Of a DNA stretch of 64,000 nt, positions 21,448 through 33,696 are shown one piece after another. The notes beneath the pieces are model-generated. The model had not been told where the DNA came from. It saw only the letters and a program-made list of their open reading frames with translations, and did not search any database. This DNA comes from Ehretia macrophylla (Eukaryota > Streptophyta > Magnoliopsida > Boraginales > Ehretiaceae). Position numbers and translations under genes: made by a program. The first letter of the stretch is position 1; every line of letters begins with the position of its first letter. The DNA lies in contig CM075772.1 of the NCBI GenBank assembly GCA_037974665.1, forward strand, positions 43,862,552 through 43,926,551. Reading direction: 5' to 3'.

Positions 21448-21948
21448 GTAGGCTAGTGACGTCCTGAGTCTGTTCTTGAACATTTAAGTTTAGGGGAAAT
21501 ATGACTCACCTCTTTTCCCTCCTTTATGTGAATGCGCCAGGTGTTGCTCAAATACATGGGTATTAGTTCTTGTTGTATTAGTTCGAATTATGTTGTCTCA
21601 TTAACATCAAGTTGAGTGTGATATAAGATGAAAATTTGAATAAAACTCCAAGTTGATCTTTATTCACCTTGAAAGGCAACTATACTGCCGTGTCCGTAGA
21701 CTTACTACATTGGTGTGCTTGTGAGCCTACTACATCAATTTTTCAATAGGCCTATCACTAAAGCGAATGACATGTTATTGAACACATGAAATGAAGCTAA
21801 TTCAGGCATGTATTTCCTAAGACTAATACTTTCAAAGATAAGTTGTATTCTAGCTATTTGGGCAGAGTGATATCCAAGGTAGGTTGGTTGGGATGAGATT
21901 ATTGTGTAACTTGCTCTAGTTAATATAGGACATCATGGTGAGGAACTC

Positions 21949-22141
21949 GAATACTGCAGTAGTAGTCACAAGAATCTCCTTGCTGCCCTCTTATCTCTCC
22001 AATCCCTTACTTGGTGGGGAACTTGATTACCTAGTGGTAGGTGGACAGAATGACCTTCATTTCATGGATCCATGGTCTCCCTAGAATGATGTTGTAGGGA
22101 GATTGACAATCCACCACTAAGAACCGAGTGTAGAGGTTTAT
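21949..22141 (-). pseudogene. Ty3/gypsy protease-to-RT linker fragment
   Basis: Minus-strand translation gives LYTRFLVVDCQSPYNIILGR, then PWIHEMKVILSTYH, VIKFPT, GIGEIRGQQ. These are diagnostic of the C-terminal protease region of plant gypsy Tat/Athila-type polyproteins. In-frame stops replace the residue after STYH and one after FPTK. The N-terminal protease part is cut off by the LTR that begins at 22163. Confidence 0.82.
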
Positions 22142-22162
22142 ACCTCTTGCATAAGTGGGGAG

Positions 22163-24835
22163 TGTCACCCCCCGACCTCAACCTATCACTAGGCTAATGC
22201 CGAAACATGACGTGTCAATACTTAATTGCTGCAAGATCAGAAGGTAGCAACCTGAACAGTCATAGTATACCACAAGAAGTTCCAAAAGACTTTCAAAGAG
22301 TCTCCCAAATCATTAGCTTTAAGGGATTACAACACCCTGTTACATATTACAAGACCTGAATTCATCCGTTTAATATTCCAAACCTAGGTCTAATAAGTAA
22401 ACTAATCAACTTAGCTAGGTGTCTATTGGACCAAAAGAATGTACCTCATGATAAGTTGATCAATTGTATAAAATCATGCTATTACAACAAGTAGTACATC
22501 TTCACAGCAAGCACGCATATCAAACAAAGCAGAAATCCAACTCATCACATCAATGAAGCATCCAACCATGCTTGCTCGACTAATCTTCACCTGAAATTGT
22601 CAAAAGAGGGGTGAGCTAATCCTGCATATAGCTAAGTGAGGATGAAATAGAAAGGGTTTTCACAAAGGTTTTATCTTTTCGTAAACTTCTTTTTGAAACC
22701 GTGTTATGCATATACAACAAAAGTAGCAGGATTATCATGTATGACAAGTACACAAAAACGAATTAAACAATGTACTAATCAAGCATCTCTACTCTCCGAG
22801 AACCTCAAGGGACCAAGCGAGAGTAGGATTCTCATAATAAAAGGATACCATATCTTGAAATTGTTGGAGATGGTTAGTCTCGATGCTTCATCAATATCAT
22901 AATCCCCGCACACCAATTACGAATGTGAAATCCGGATATATACCCTAATGCACAGTAGCATGTCCGTCTTTGCAAGCCCAATGTCACCAGGAGGTACAGT
23001 AAGTTCTACCATGGGGTCCATTTGATTGCTTAATTGTGTCATTTATATACCTTCCATCTCTCCAAGGTGATACCACAAGTGAGAGAGGAATTCAAAATAG
23101 GAAACAGGCTCGGAAGCAACAAAGTAGGTTGCCATCGATTAGTAATAATAATCAAAGACATAATAATATAATCATGATCCAAATAGAGTTCATAAAACAC
23201 ATAAACATTCAAGAGTAGATTGACCAAGTAGGATTCCCCCGATAGCCAAGCATAATCAAGAATGCAACAAGAAGTTCATATTAATTCAGTGCTCATAGCT
23301 AGGTTCTAATGAAATATATTTACATGTATAAGATAAAAAGCTAACTTATATGTTCAATGCTTACCAAATAAGAGTCCAAGAAGGTTCATGGAACAAGTAA
23401 GAATCAACGGAGCAAAGTGTGCAAAGAAATGGGGCAAAATAGGCTAAGCAAGTGAAGGGAGACAGGGGAGTCGGACAAGGCCTAACTTAAATAGTTAATT
23501 TTTCTACTCTCCTAAACTCTAAATTATCCAATTTTGGTATAGAATTAAATCTTATCGAAAGTAGATAGTCCTAAAATCAAACCAAACTCAATTCGGAGTT
23601 GAATTGACCGAGATATGGTCTTCGGAAAATTGTTGCACAAAGTTGAAAACCATCCAGTCGAGTGGATCCGATCGACTAGTCCTAGAATCAAACAGAACTC
23701 AATTCAGAGTTGAATTGACTGAGATATGGTCTTTGAAAAATTGTTGCGCAAAGCTGAAAACCATCCGGTCGATTGATCCGGTCGACTGGAGTCGACCGCG
23801 TCCACTCGACCGGATCTTGACCAGTGAAATCAGGACGACTGATCCGGTCGACTAGAGTCAGATCCTGTCGACTGGATCCTGCAGTACAAAACACGACTTT
23901 TTTGGCTTTTTTTTGCTTGCTAGCTTGTTACCCTTGCTTCTAACACTCATCCAACACATAATATACTCTACAAGCTCATCAATCAACAATAACACCCAAA
24001 ATTCAACAAGTTCATAAAACACATAAGAGCTCCAACTAGGTTCTAGGGTTCATATATTTCATTTCCACTCTTGTCAACTTCTATACCTATTCAACACAAA
24101 CAAGAACATCTCCTAGCTCATTTTATAACTCTACAACTCATCAAGATCATCAAATGCACAAAATGAAGCAAAGCCTTAGTTTAAACATCTCATAGAGTTC
24201 AAATCATACAACAACTCTTCGGTCATGCAATATCCACAAGAAAATCAAGACATACTCAACGTATCACTTTGAATGAGCTTTGAAGTCAACATTTGAAAAG
24301 TCCCTCACCTTTGCAAGAGTTTAATATGCAAGAATGATGTTAGTAGATGTAAGATGGTGCTTAAAAATGCTTGCTAATGACTTAGTTCTCCCTTCTTCTT
24401 CTTCTTCTTCTTTCTCTTTTCTCTTTTCTCTTTTCTCTTCTTGGGTTGTGTGGTTTAGTGTGTGTGGTGTGTGTGTTTGTGTCATGTATATGTGTGTGTG
24501 TGTGGTGTAATGTATATGTTAGGTAGAAAATATCTAGGTGCCCAAATGCCTAAATTGCCCTCCAACTAAAATCATATCCACTAGTTTGCCATTTAGTTCT
24601 ATTTCAACTTATTTAGTTAGCTATTGTAATTATGCAACAATTAATTAATGCCTACAATATCTACAACACTCAAATACACGTAAGTGAACATGAATGCACG
24701 TTAAAAGAGGCATGCACACGTAAAACGATATCAATGTATATTAATTGAAATAAATGCATATTAAATGATGCAAAAATACATGAAATGCTATAAAATGCAT
24801 ATGGGCTCTATACTGGCTCGGTGCGGGGTCTCGCA
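22163..24835 (-). mobile_element. Ty3/gypsy LTR, minus strand (2,673 bp)
   Basis: On the minus strand it begins TGCGAGACCCCGC after the polypurine tract AAGGAGGGGAGGA (plus 24836-24848) and ends GGGGGGTGACA (plus start TGTCACCCCCC at 22163). These ends are typical of plant gypsy LTRs. Internal low-complexity parts include a 111-bp direct duplication and a CTT / TTTTCTC run with TG repeats at about 24390-24510. No clean target duplication was seen (GGGAG against TCCTC), so it is probably not a simple solo LTR. Confidence 0.68.
23566..23880. repeat. 111-bp direct duplication followed by CGGTCGACTGG-type repeats
   Basis: The segment starting TAGTCCTAAAATCAAAC at 23566 is repeated at 23677 with scattered changes. 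It is followed by clustered near-palindromic GATCCGGTCGACTGGA and related words to about 23880. It lies inside the gypsy LTR. Confidence 0.8.
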
Positions 24836-25657
24836 TCCTCCCCTCCTTAACAGAATTGCTCCCACACAATTTTTTCTTCATTCTTGGAACAACTCGAATG
24901 TTGAAAGTAACCTAGGAATCCCAACCAAACAAATAAGAATCTGGTTCCATGAAAATAGCCAGACAACCACAAATGCATCACTGCTTATACAAACTCAAAT
25001 GATCACCAAGGACGAATACTAATGAGTAATCCTCAAATAAGAATTCCAGACAGGGGTGTTGAACACCGAAAACCGAATATCAAATAAAAGTTCCCATAAG
25101 AAACCCAGTAAGAATTCCAAGAAAATACCATGTAAGAAATTCCGAGAAAGGAGGCCAAATAAAGGCTCCGAATAAGAATACCAAGAAGAATACTCAATAA
25201 GTAAACCAAATCAAGATCAATTATGATTGCCGAAGATGGATATCAAATAAGAAGTACCAAATGAGAATTCCATTAGTCAACACCTCGTGGTAGGGTGACA
25301 TTTCTATATCCCGATCAACATGAATCCTACAAGATATTTGACAAGTCAACCTATACCCCCATAATTGCACAATCTTAAACATATGGTAAAACGAGGCATC
25401 AACAACTCTTAATCCTCAATCAGAATTCCTCACGTCCCAAATTCACATACTACTCAATCACCAACTTAGCATCATGCACATATGGACTTCAATTAGGTAA
25501 AACAACTTCCTACTTGCATATGAATACGTTGATCCCAAGGAGATATGTATAGATGATAGATAACGCAGAGGTTAATCAGTATTTTGACTTGCAAGTTTAT
25601 AAGTAGGTTTTACTTTCGGCTATGGCTACTGCCTGCAGTCTGTGCACATCTCCTCTC
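24836..25657 (-). other. Gypsy internal remnant with degenerate AATAAGAATTCC repeats
   Basis: Next to the polypurine tract lies non-coding internal DNA. Between about 25020 and 25280 short units like CAAATAAGAATTCC recur many times. From 25015 the sequence is shared with unit B (51563 onward). Integrase or RNase H remains were not recognised, so most of pol is missing between gag and LTR. Confidence 0.55.
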
Positions 25658-25768
25658 TCACTTGGTACAATCTTTGGCGTGATGGTTGTCACCCCCACAT
25701 CTCAAGCATATGCCAGACTTCCTCCAACATTGGGCTTCAATGTGCCCCTTTTTCATGCAATAATTATA
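25658..25768 (-). pseudogene. Gypsy gag zinc-knuckle fragment, copy A
   Basis: Minus-strand translation contains YCMKKGHIEAQCW and CLRCGGDNHHAKDC. The second is a perfect C-X2-C-X4-H-X4-C knuckle; the first has lost its first Cys. A stop follows after DCTK. It is a nucleic-acid-binding part of a retrotransposon gag, broken on both sides. Confidence 0.8.
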
Positions 25769-25914
25769 GGTAACAGGTTGAGAGATGACTGTGGTACTAG
25801 GCTGTAATCTAGTGGCAGCAAAAAACAGATATAAGATATAACAATCAGTTCAAAAGAAGATGATGTTCCAGTCTATACACAAAATACTATTCTCTCTCTC
25901 TCTCTCTCTCTCGG

Positions 25915-26270
25915 CGATTCCTCAGCTTGTAGACGACACTGTGCTTAACATCGTGGGAGTTATAGAAACTAGTCGGCTAATAACACCTCGCTATGGAGTA
26001 TACCTTGTCTCTCTCTCGAGGACAGCCGCCAAAATGTTGATGAGGCATATGCTGCTGTAGTGACTGAAGAATATATACCACTTGATTTGTCTCTCACCAC
26101 CTGTTCCGAGCGATAAATATTGGAGCTACGTTGAGCTTGGAGGTTATCCAACCAGCCCAGAAGGTGGTCATCGTGAGCTGCTGATTATTCGCTTGAAGGA
26201 GATCGATGATTATAATCAGAAATATGATCTCAAAGAGAAGGGTGTTGAATTCCGTCCTCGTAGACCCTAA
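25915..26270 (+). pseudogene. PP2-like pseudogene 3A, 5'-truncated and frameshifted
   Basis: Exon 3 similarity starts after a (CT)n tract with LVDDTVLNIVGVIETSRLITP and continues, with frame changes near 26005 and 26095, through NVDEAYAA, YWSYVELGGYPTSPEG and LIIRLKEIDDYNQKYDLK to the stop at 26270. Exons 1 and 2 and most of intron 2 are missing; the CTCTCTCGGC intron sequence is joined almost directly to exon 3. This copy still has the middle of the domain that gene 1 lacks, so it shows the ancestral form of the gene 1 subfamily. A native-type 3' flank with AATAAA follows. Confidence 0.85.
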
Positions 26271-27900
26271 AATTATGGAAACAAATTAATAAATCCGACT
26301 GTGTATGTCTTTCCTAGTGTGTGTTCTATGGGACGACTAGATATGGTGGTCCCTTTAATTATGATAATATTTCTATATATATATATATATGTATGTATGA
26401 ATGTTTGTGAGTATACCCAATAAAATCAGTCAGAATAAATAAATGATCAGAAATTTAAGTCCTGCTTTCGCGTTTCCTAACTAGTAGTCTTTGATGTTTG
26501 CTTTTTCCAGTTCCTTTAAATCTATTGTGAATTGTATTGATATTTATGTTGAAATTTTGCTTATGACGACTCAAGTGAATACGTACGCGTTTCTCTTTCC
26601 AAGTAAATAAGCATAGCAAATTCACATGTCAAAATCAAATGAGTAATGATCAATGGGAAATTTGATGATAAAGTTGAAGGATCAACTTTGAAATTTTTTT
26701 TTTAAAAAAAATTAGGAAGTGGGTTTGTTTCAAGGGAACTTCCATCAACAAACACTTTTTGCATAGAACAAACATTGAGATCGGGTTGACTGGGCAGTTT
26801 TCTTTTATTTCCTTGGCTTCTTGCCTTGTTTCCATGTATTTGTTGTAGTTTATAATCTTTAGTACATGCATGGATCTTGGTTTGTTGTAGTTTATGATCT
26901 TTAGTACATGCATGGATCTTGGTTTCTCTTCGGCATTGGGCATCTTCGATGTACTTTGACTCTTATACTTTTCTTTCATTAATAAAGGCGCAGATTGGAT
27001 TTCTAATTATGGTCTTAACTTAGATTTGGGTTGCCACAAGATTGGTCAGGTTCCTACGCAATTGCAAGAGCTTTTGGAAATGGATAAAAGGGGAATTTTG
27101 ACTCTAAGGATCGTGATTGGTTGAAATACCCGACTCAGGCCTCCCTTTGATCAAAAACAAAAAAAAAAACAGCTCTTGCTGAATTAGCCAAAAAAAAAGG
27201 GAATAGTAACCGATAGCCCCAACTGGTTATAAGTTGCATCCGCTTTGTGAAAAGACAATGTTAGAATGTTTATTGTCTTTCTATTTTTGTCTAATCTGCA
27301 ATTTGAAGAAGAAAAAACCCTTTGTTTTCTTTTCTCTTTATGAATTTTTTTGTCTGTCTTATTTACATTCCTGAATCCAAACATATCATAAAAGGAGAAA
27401 TATTACAGATAATGACAAGCCACGACACAAGGCGACTACTATGATTTCTTTTCGGTCATGTCACACCAACTGGGAGTTTTGCATCCGACACATATTTAAA
27501 TGAATAATACAATAAGTCATGTTCTAAAATTATATAATTTTGGTATGCAAAACACAATTTCATTTAGATACATAAATTAACTAACCTTTACCTAAATCCC
27601 TATTTGGTCATTAAGCTTTTAGTATTAACGCTATATTAGGATTCACTTTTTTGGAGAAACGAAAAGGAAGGGAATTAATTAATTGAGGAATTCCTTCATC
27701 TGTTTAGATTTACCTTTGGAAGGAAGGAAAATAAATGAAGGGATTAAAATATCTTTTAAGGTTAAAATTTAGCAATCCTCTCAGTTTTGAATTTTTTGAA
27801 GGAAAAGCAAAGACTATAAAAAGTCCATGCACTGACCCGGTTTGTTCCTTTTGTTATTATTGCTGCCAATGATGTCTAACAACCATTCATGTGGAAATCG
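26271..27900. other. Unit A/B junction and gene 1B upstream flank
   Basis: Pseudogene 3A 3' flank, with (TA)n at about 26373-26392, runs without a break into the gene 1B upstream flank. The same continuity occurs at the B/C junction (52819-53130). No gene is seen. Confidence 0.7.
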
Positions 27901-29325
27901 TGGGATTAGCAATCTCCCTCTGCAAAAGACAATAACGTCGAGGTTGTTATGAAAGAGAAGTGAAGTTGATCCAAGGTCAAGTATATTTAATGCATGTATT
28001 TATATTACAACGGTGCATTGTACGAGATATAAGACTAGTTTTATGGTGATGAAAGTTCCAAGTGAAAGTAGAAGGACTAGCAATCCACGTCACTCCGCTA
28101 AAGACAAAAAGGAGGTGTTAAATGCAAGATTCTAAATTTGTAATCCTCTCAGTGAACAGCCTTTCATATTGTATATTAAGTTAATTTACTAAATGAGATA
28201 CTCTAATTATCTAATTTATGTTATTAAAGAAATAGGAAATAGTAAATAGTTATTTTATACATTGTGTATTACCGTATCTAAGTGAAAATTCTTGGATTAG
28301 TAGTTCATGTGGCCGCCAAAGATAAAATGGAGGTCGTGGAATGCAAGAACCGTGAAAAAAAATGAAAATGATATAAAGGGAGTAAAAACACTATTTCTTG
28401 GATAAAAGAACACTAAAAAAAAGATTACTAAAAGACTTATGCTTTAACATGCAGAGGTGGATCTAATTTTTTTCTTTTTAATGAAAATTTTAGATCTTTG
28501 TAGACTAAGAATACCCCTATATTTAATATATGTTGTGGGATTAGTGGTGAATAAGAAGCACAAAAGAAAATATAGTCTTAAAACGGTTATGATTATAGTG
28601 ATTTTCAAACCTGTTAAATATATATTAGTTACAATTTTTATTATAAGTTATCGGGTAATTTACCAAAATGGTTTTAAATCTTTGTATTTTTTGACATTTA
28701 AGTCTTCTATTTTTTATTTTAGACAAAATGGTCCTTCATCTTTTATTTTTGTGACATCCATTAGTTCTTGGAGTAAAATCTGTCAAAAAATAACGTTAGT
28801 GAGCACGTGAATGGCACGTGGCTGCAAAATACATAAACTTTACGATTCTTATATTTTATCGTATGACAATTTGACCCCTAAAGATTTGTGAATTTTGCGG
28901 TCACGTGCTATCCACGTGCTCACTAACATTATTTTTTCTACAGATTTTGCTCTAAGGACTAATGATTATCACCAAAATGAAAGATAAATGACAATTATGT
29001 CCAAAATGAAAGATAGAAGACTTAAATGTCAAAAAAAGTAAAAATCTAAGACTAATTCGATAAATTATCCTAAGTTATATTAAACGATTATGGTTATAGT
29101 TATTTTTTTATTTTTTTGCGACAATCGATTACTAAATTTGATATCAATGGCGTGCGTTGACAGAGACTTGTTAAAATTCTAAGAATTGTTTTTGATCTAG
29201 CGGTTAGCCACGTCATATTAGAACAAGACATGCAACTTCCTCCTCCTAGAAATACATGACGAGCTCGAGAAAGAAAAGGCAGACGAAAGAAGTTTGTGAC
29301 CTAGCATTACCATAAAAGCAACACG
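27901..29325 (+). promoter_or_regulatory. Promoter region of gene 1B
   Basis: The ~50-bp element is at 27901-27958, 28073-28125 and 28293-28344. The MITE is at 28653-29070. The TATA position reads TAGAAATA (29247-29254) instead of TATAAAGA as in copy A, which should weaken a TATA-dependent promoter. Confidence 0.52.
28653..29070. mobile_element. Mutator-like MITE, copy B
   Basis: Same 9-bp flanking repeat (TAAGTTATC at 28644-28652) and ends as copy A; 418 bp. The arms are better paired than in A because A has gathered extra substitutions. Confidence 0.85.
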
Positions 29326-29355
29326 ATGGTAAACACAACCCCAGCTTTGTATGAA

Positions 29356-29387
<32 letters not shown>

Positions 29388-29871
29388 ATGCTTCTGCATC
29401 GGCTTTTTTCTTATTATATAATGCTTCCGCAACTTAACAAGTGTTTTTGTCTCTTGTTTAATAGGGATATAGGATCCCGGCCATACCAGCAAGAGATCTT
29501 CAAATCCTTAATGGAAACAACCCATCTAAGTGGAGGTGGTCAAAAGATTCTGATGGGTGCTCTCTCTTTTTCTTTCTCTTTCTCTCTCGGCTATAACACA
29601 CAATTTAGCATGCAGTCACATCATGATATGCAGGCATGCATGTTTTATGTTTGTTTGCAGAACGGAGTTTGCTGAGTTTGTAGACGACACTATGCTTAAC
29701 ATCGTGGGAGTGATAGACATTAGTCGGATAATAACACCTCCCTATCGAGTATGCCTTATGTACAAACTCGAGGACAACCGCCTGATTATTCGCTTGAAGG
29801 GGATCGATGATTATAATCTGAAATATGGTCTCAAAGTGAAGGGTATTGGACTCTGTCCTCGTAAACCCTAA
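29326..29871 (+). CDS. Mini PP2/Nictaba-like protein, gene 1B (101 aa, spliced)
   Basis: Exon 1 29326-29328, exon 2 29465-29556, exon 3 29661-29871, with the same splice sites as gene 1A and a longer (TG)n tract in intron 1. It differs from 1A by two residues near the C-terminus (NRLIIRL for NRLSIRL, KVKGIGL for KVKVIGL). The same ~50-residue internal deletion is present and the frame is open. The altered TATA sequence and the copia element starting at 29895 suggest its expression may differ from that of 1A and 1C. Confidence 0.74.
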
Positions 29872-30380
29872 AATTATGGAAACAAATTAATAAAGAGAAG
29901 ATCAATTTCATGCATTGGATTGTAATTGTTACAATCCAATAACATGCAAGATGATTATCCAATCTAGCAATCTTCTTATCTATTTTTGATTAGGTGTTTA
30001 AGATTAGATAATATACATATAATAGTGATAATATAGAATATTAACTCTTCATCTCTCTAGTCTAAAAACACATGACATACACTAGCAAAAAGAAAGAGAA
30101 AAACCCTCTTATTCTTCACGTGACTCTCGGCCATTGAAGGTAAATAGAGGAAGCTTTTATTTTGTTTAGTAACATACACATAAAGCTTGCTTGTTTGAAT
30201 ACATGCTAGCACCTTTGGTCTTCAAACACTTGGGTAAACCATGGATGCTTGGTGGACCTACTAGTGCCTTCAAGTAAGGAGGAACCAAAGACTACATCAT
30301 CAAGCTTGCATCCTTTTGAAAGCTTCAAGAGGTATACCTTTGTACTTCTTCTCTTTCATTTAAGTACATACACATGTTGC

Positions 30381-30383
<3 letters not shown>

Positions 30384-30434
<51 letters not shown>

Positions 30435-30708
30435 TTATGGACATAGATAGAAGATTACATGTTGAATCATGCTATTGAGCTTGTAAAGTTTTTGAAATGC
30501 GCCTATATAAGGTTTGACCATGGCTAGTATTCATGTTAATCTTCTTAGATCTTGGTTTATATATAAATATATATATATATATAGTTTATGGACATAGATA
30601 GAAGATTACATGTTGAATCTTGCTATTGAGCTTGTAAAGTTTTTGAAATGTGCCTATATAAGGTTCGACCATGGCTAGTATTCATGTTAATCTTCTTAGA
30701 TCTTGGTT

Positions 30709-30764
<56 letters not shown>

Positions 30765-30774
30765 TGTGTGTGTG
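30384..30774. repeat. (AT)n tracts with a ~152-bp head-to-tail duplication, then (TG)n
   Basis: Beyond an (AT)n tract (30384-30430), the segment from AGTTTTATGGACATAG at 30431 is repeated from 30583, each copy ending in an AT tract; the second continues into (TG)n to about 30774. Unit A has one copy plus an inverted arm instead. Confidence 0.85.
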
Positions 30775-32878
30775 TATGGCCAAATGGTGTATGTGTGCCA
30801 GTTTGGAGTTCTTGTGAAATTTTTGTTTGCATGTGTTGATCTAGATAGATCTTGTCTTGCATGTGTAGATCTATGGTGCATATGTATTATTTTCAATATG
30901 CATGTATAGATCTACAACTCCATATGGCCGAACCATGCATGCTAATAAATAATAATGTTTGGATGTAATTATATGTGAAGAAAGATAGTGCATTTGTTCT
31001 TTGCATGATTAACGTTTGACATTTGAAGAATATTTTAAAAGAAAGCTAAAAAGGTGTTGTTATAATAGTTGATTTTAGCATTATAAAGTCAAAAGTGATA
31101 AAAAGAACAAGTTTGGAATTTTGTGTTGCCTTGGCCGAATCTGCAATAGGAGTAGATTAAAAGATCTTGCTTCATGTTAGACATAAAAGAATGTAAATAG
31201 TTGCTAAGTAGTCCTCAACATGTTTGGTCAATATGAGTATTGATGTCACTTTTGTTAACATGAATTTTAAAAGTTAGTTTTAAACATATTATGATGTTGA
31301 CATGTATGTGCTTTGAGAAAGGGGACTATTTGATGATTAAAATGTTTAATGGTCAAATTACAACTAGTCTATATGTGTTAGAATGGCAAGATTTGATTTT
31401 ACACAAATGGAAGCTCATTTTGATTTTATCTTGGGTTTGGAGATGGTCTAATGTATTGTATAAGATGTTTCTAAATTTGAGAAAAAGTTAAAATGAATTA
31501 TATGATGATATAATGTTTAAAAGAGAGCTATTAGGCTTACATTAGTGTGCTTGGGCCAATAAGACATATTGATTTGGGCTTGGGCCCTATATGCATGTTT
31601 TAATGTTAAAGTTTAGCCTATTGGGCCACATTATGTGTATTGGGCCATGGACTTGTGTTTTTTTCTATCTTTGGACTTAAGTTTGCATGATTTACTATAA
31701 AGTGTTATAAGTAAATAGGTCAACATGAATTGCATTAATAAAAGGTGTTTTATGAATATGCAATGGACTTGGATGAAGTTTAATTAATCATATTGATGAA
31801 TTAATTAAATTAGATTGTTAGCCAACTATGTGATGATTATTATATACTTGATATGAATGATCATACATATGAATATATGCATTTTGAAATGATAAATTTG
31901 ATCATGGATTTGGGCTTTAGGGTCAATTTATTGGGTTGCAAATTGAGACATAAGTCTCATATTTATTATTCTTGTTTTGAGAGAATAATGTAGTAAGGAT
32001 GATTATGTAATTCTTCAAGAGAGTCTTTTGCAAGACGGCCCAATGGACAATCCAAGGAGTTGGATGCCCAATGAAAATTTCAAGGAGTTGAAGATCTTTA
32101 TTAGGGTAGTTTTATTTCTTAGGCCCAAACCCAAGCCCATGATCCACCATTCGTGCATCTTTGCATTCATATTCTATTAAATGCTATAATTGTGATTGTT
32201 AGCTAGTGATATGTTGAATGCATATTTATATGATGAGATCGAATTCAAACTTTATAACTCCCAAAGTGCAAACTAATATTAGATTGAAACCAACAGTAAA
32301 AGGAGTTTTATCGTAGTCCTCCGCCATCCTAGGTTTTAATAGAACTTGAGATGAATACATTCCAACATAGCCACAAAGGTTTGAGAAATTGTTTCACAAT
32401 AAAGTTTATTAAAAGTCACTAGAATGAAACATAGAGATGTGCTTATCTTCCAAAATCTAATAGCCAACATAGCCACAAAGATTTGAGGTTATTGATTCAA
32501 TTTGTCGGATAACTAAGCGATGACGGGTATAATCTAACTAGATCACTTAATCAACATAGCGACAAAGGTTTGAAACCAAAGTAATTTAGGGACTAAATTT
32601 GACCATAGCCTATTTAAAGAAATAGACAACAAAGGAGTTGTTGACCTTTGGTATTTATATTTCAACATAGCCACAAAGGTTTGAGAAATATGTCATATTA
32701 TAGGAAATTGGTCATCCCACTTAGAGTCTTTTTAGATTCACCATTTTCTCTTTTTGGGAGTATGAGATTCAAAGGAAATAGTGGAAGTAACTATTTAATT
32801 TGCATAAATTTATAGCTATATTCTTGTTAGCCTACAATCTTACTATCTATTACTTTTATTTTCTGCAGTTTATATGTT

Positions 32879-33696
32879 ATGTCTTCTTTTATAAATCCGA
32901 TTGTTTCCATTCTGAACCACGACTACTTAACCGGACCAAACTTTGAAAAATGGTACAAGAGCTTAAGATAGTTCTCCGTTTTGAGAGAATTGAGTATGTT
33001 CTAGTTTTTGAACCTTTGGCTCCCGTTGATGAAACTGTATTTGAAGCTGATAAGACCACATACGATAGATGGGTCAAGGATGACTCACGCTCTAGAGGGT
33101 ATATCTTATCATCGATGAGTGACAATCTACAACAATATTATGAGAGTATCTCTCGTTCCATAGATATCATTCGATCTTTGAGGGAATCCTTCAGAGAGCA
33201 CAATTGTGGCATAAGGTTCGAATTGACCCAAGAGCTTTTTAGCATGAGACTAGAGCAGGGAGGTGACGTTAACCAACACTGCCTAAGGATGATTTATCTG
33301 ATAACTCAGTTGGAGGTATACGGTTACGTCATGGACCCTCAGCTTCAGATTGACTTGATCTTACAGTCTCTACCACTGTCTTATTCTTCCCTGATACTGG
33401 ATATCCATGTGCATAGGATTGAGTACACACTGTCTGAGCTACCAGGCATTCTGACTGGTTGGCAGAGACATGGTTTGGATATGGAGCCTATTCCTTATGT
33501 TGACTCTTCTCCCTCTATGGCTGGTCCTAGTCATAACAAAAGAAAGAGGATGAGGAAACACAGACGGAGCTGGGGCAGCTTTATACTTACTAGGAGATCT
33601 ATCTTCAGGAGGAAATGTTTGATTGTGGGTAGAATCTTTAGAGTCAAAGTTATAAACTTATTTTGTAAAAGGATTTATCTTTGGGGATCGGTTTAG
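32879..33696 (+). pseudogene. Copia gag, frameshifted, copy B
   Basis: Same start (ATG at 32879) and same early frameshift as copy A. The second frame stays open to 33696, giving a 248-residue tail because the A stop at 6942 is not shared. A basic stretch (KRKRMRKHRR) precedes the end. Confidence 0.8.

Larger units (their letters stand above)
19271..21508 (-). mobile_element. Probable gypsy-type LTR region with repeat arrays, unit A only
   Basis: Read on the minus strand, a purine tract (AAAGGAGGGAAAAGAGG, plus 21509-21525) is followed by TGAGTCATATTTCC, as expected for a 3' LTR start, downstream of a gypsy protease fragment. The presumed LTR contains a 40-bp minisatellite and many GCCTACC/GGTAGGC hairpins. 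The far LTR end is not resolved. The left boundary 19270/19271 is where A and B diverge. Confidence 0.5.
1..26578. repeat. Tandem unit A of the PP2-like gene array
   Basis: The sequence at position 1 reappears at 26579 and at 53130, giving periods of 26,578 and 26,551 bp. Gene 1, the copia element, the gene remnant, gene 2, a small TRIM and the PP2 pseudogene occur in the same order in A and B. The near-equal lengths are partly chance: A has 5.7 kb (19271-25014) and about 0.67 kb (8005-8674) missing from B, while B has a 6.6-kb nested insertion missing from A. The true recombination breakpoints cannot be placed because the flanks are alike. Confidence 0.93.

Noticed and set aside
22163-24835. 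Solo gypsy LTR
   Set aside because: A polypurine tract and internal DNA adjoin the LTR and the flanks do not match, so it is not a simple solo LTR.
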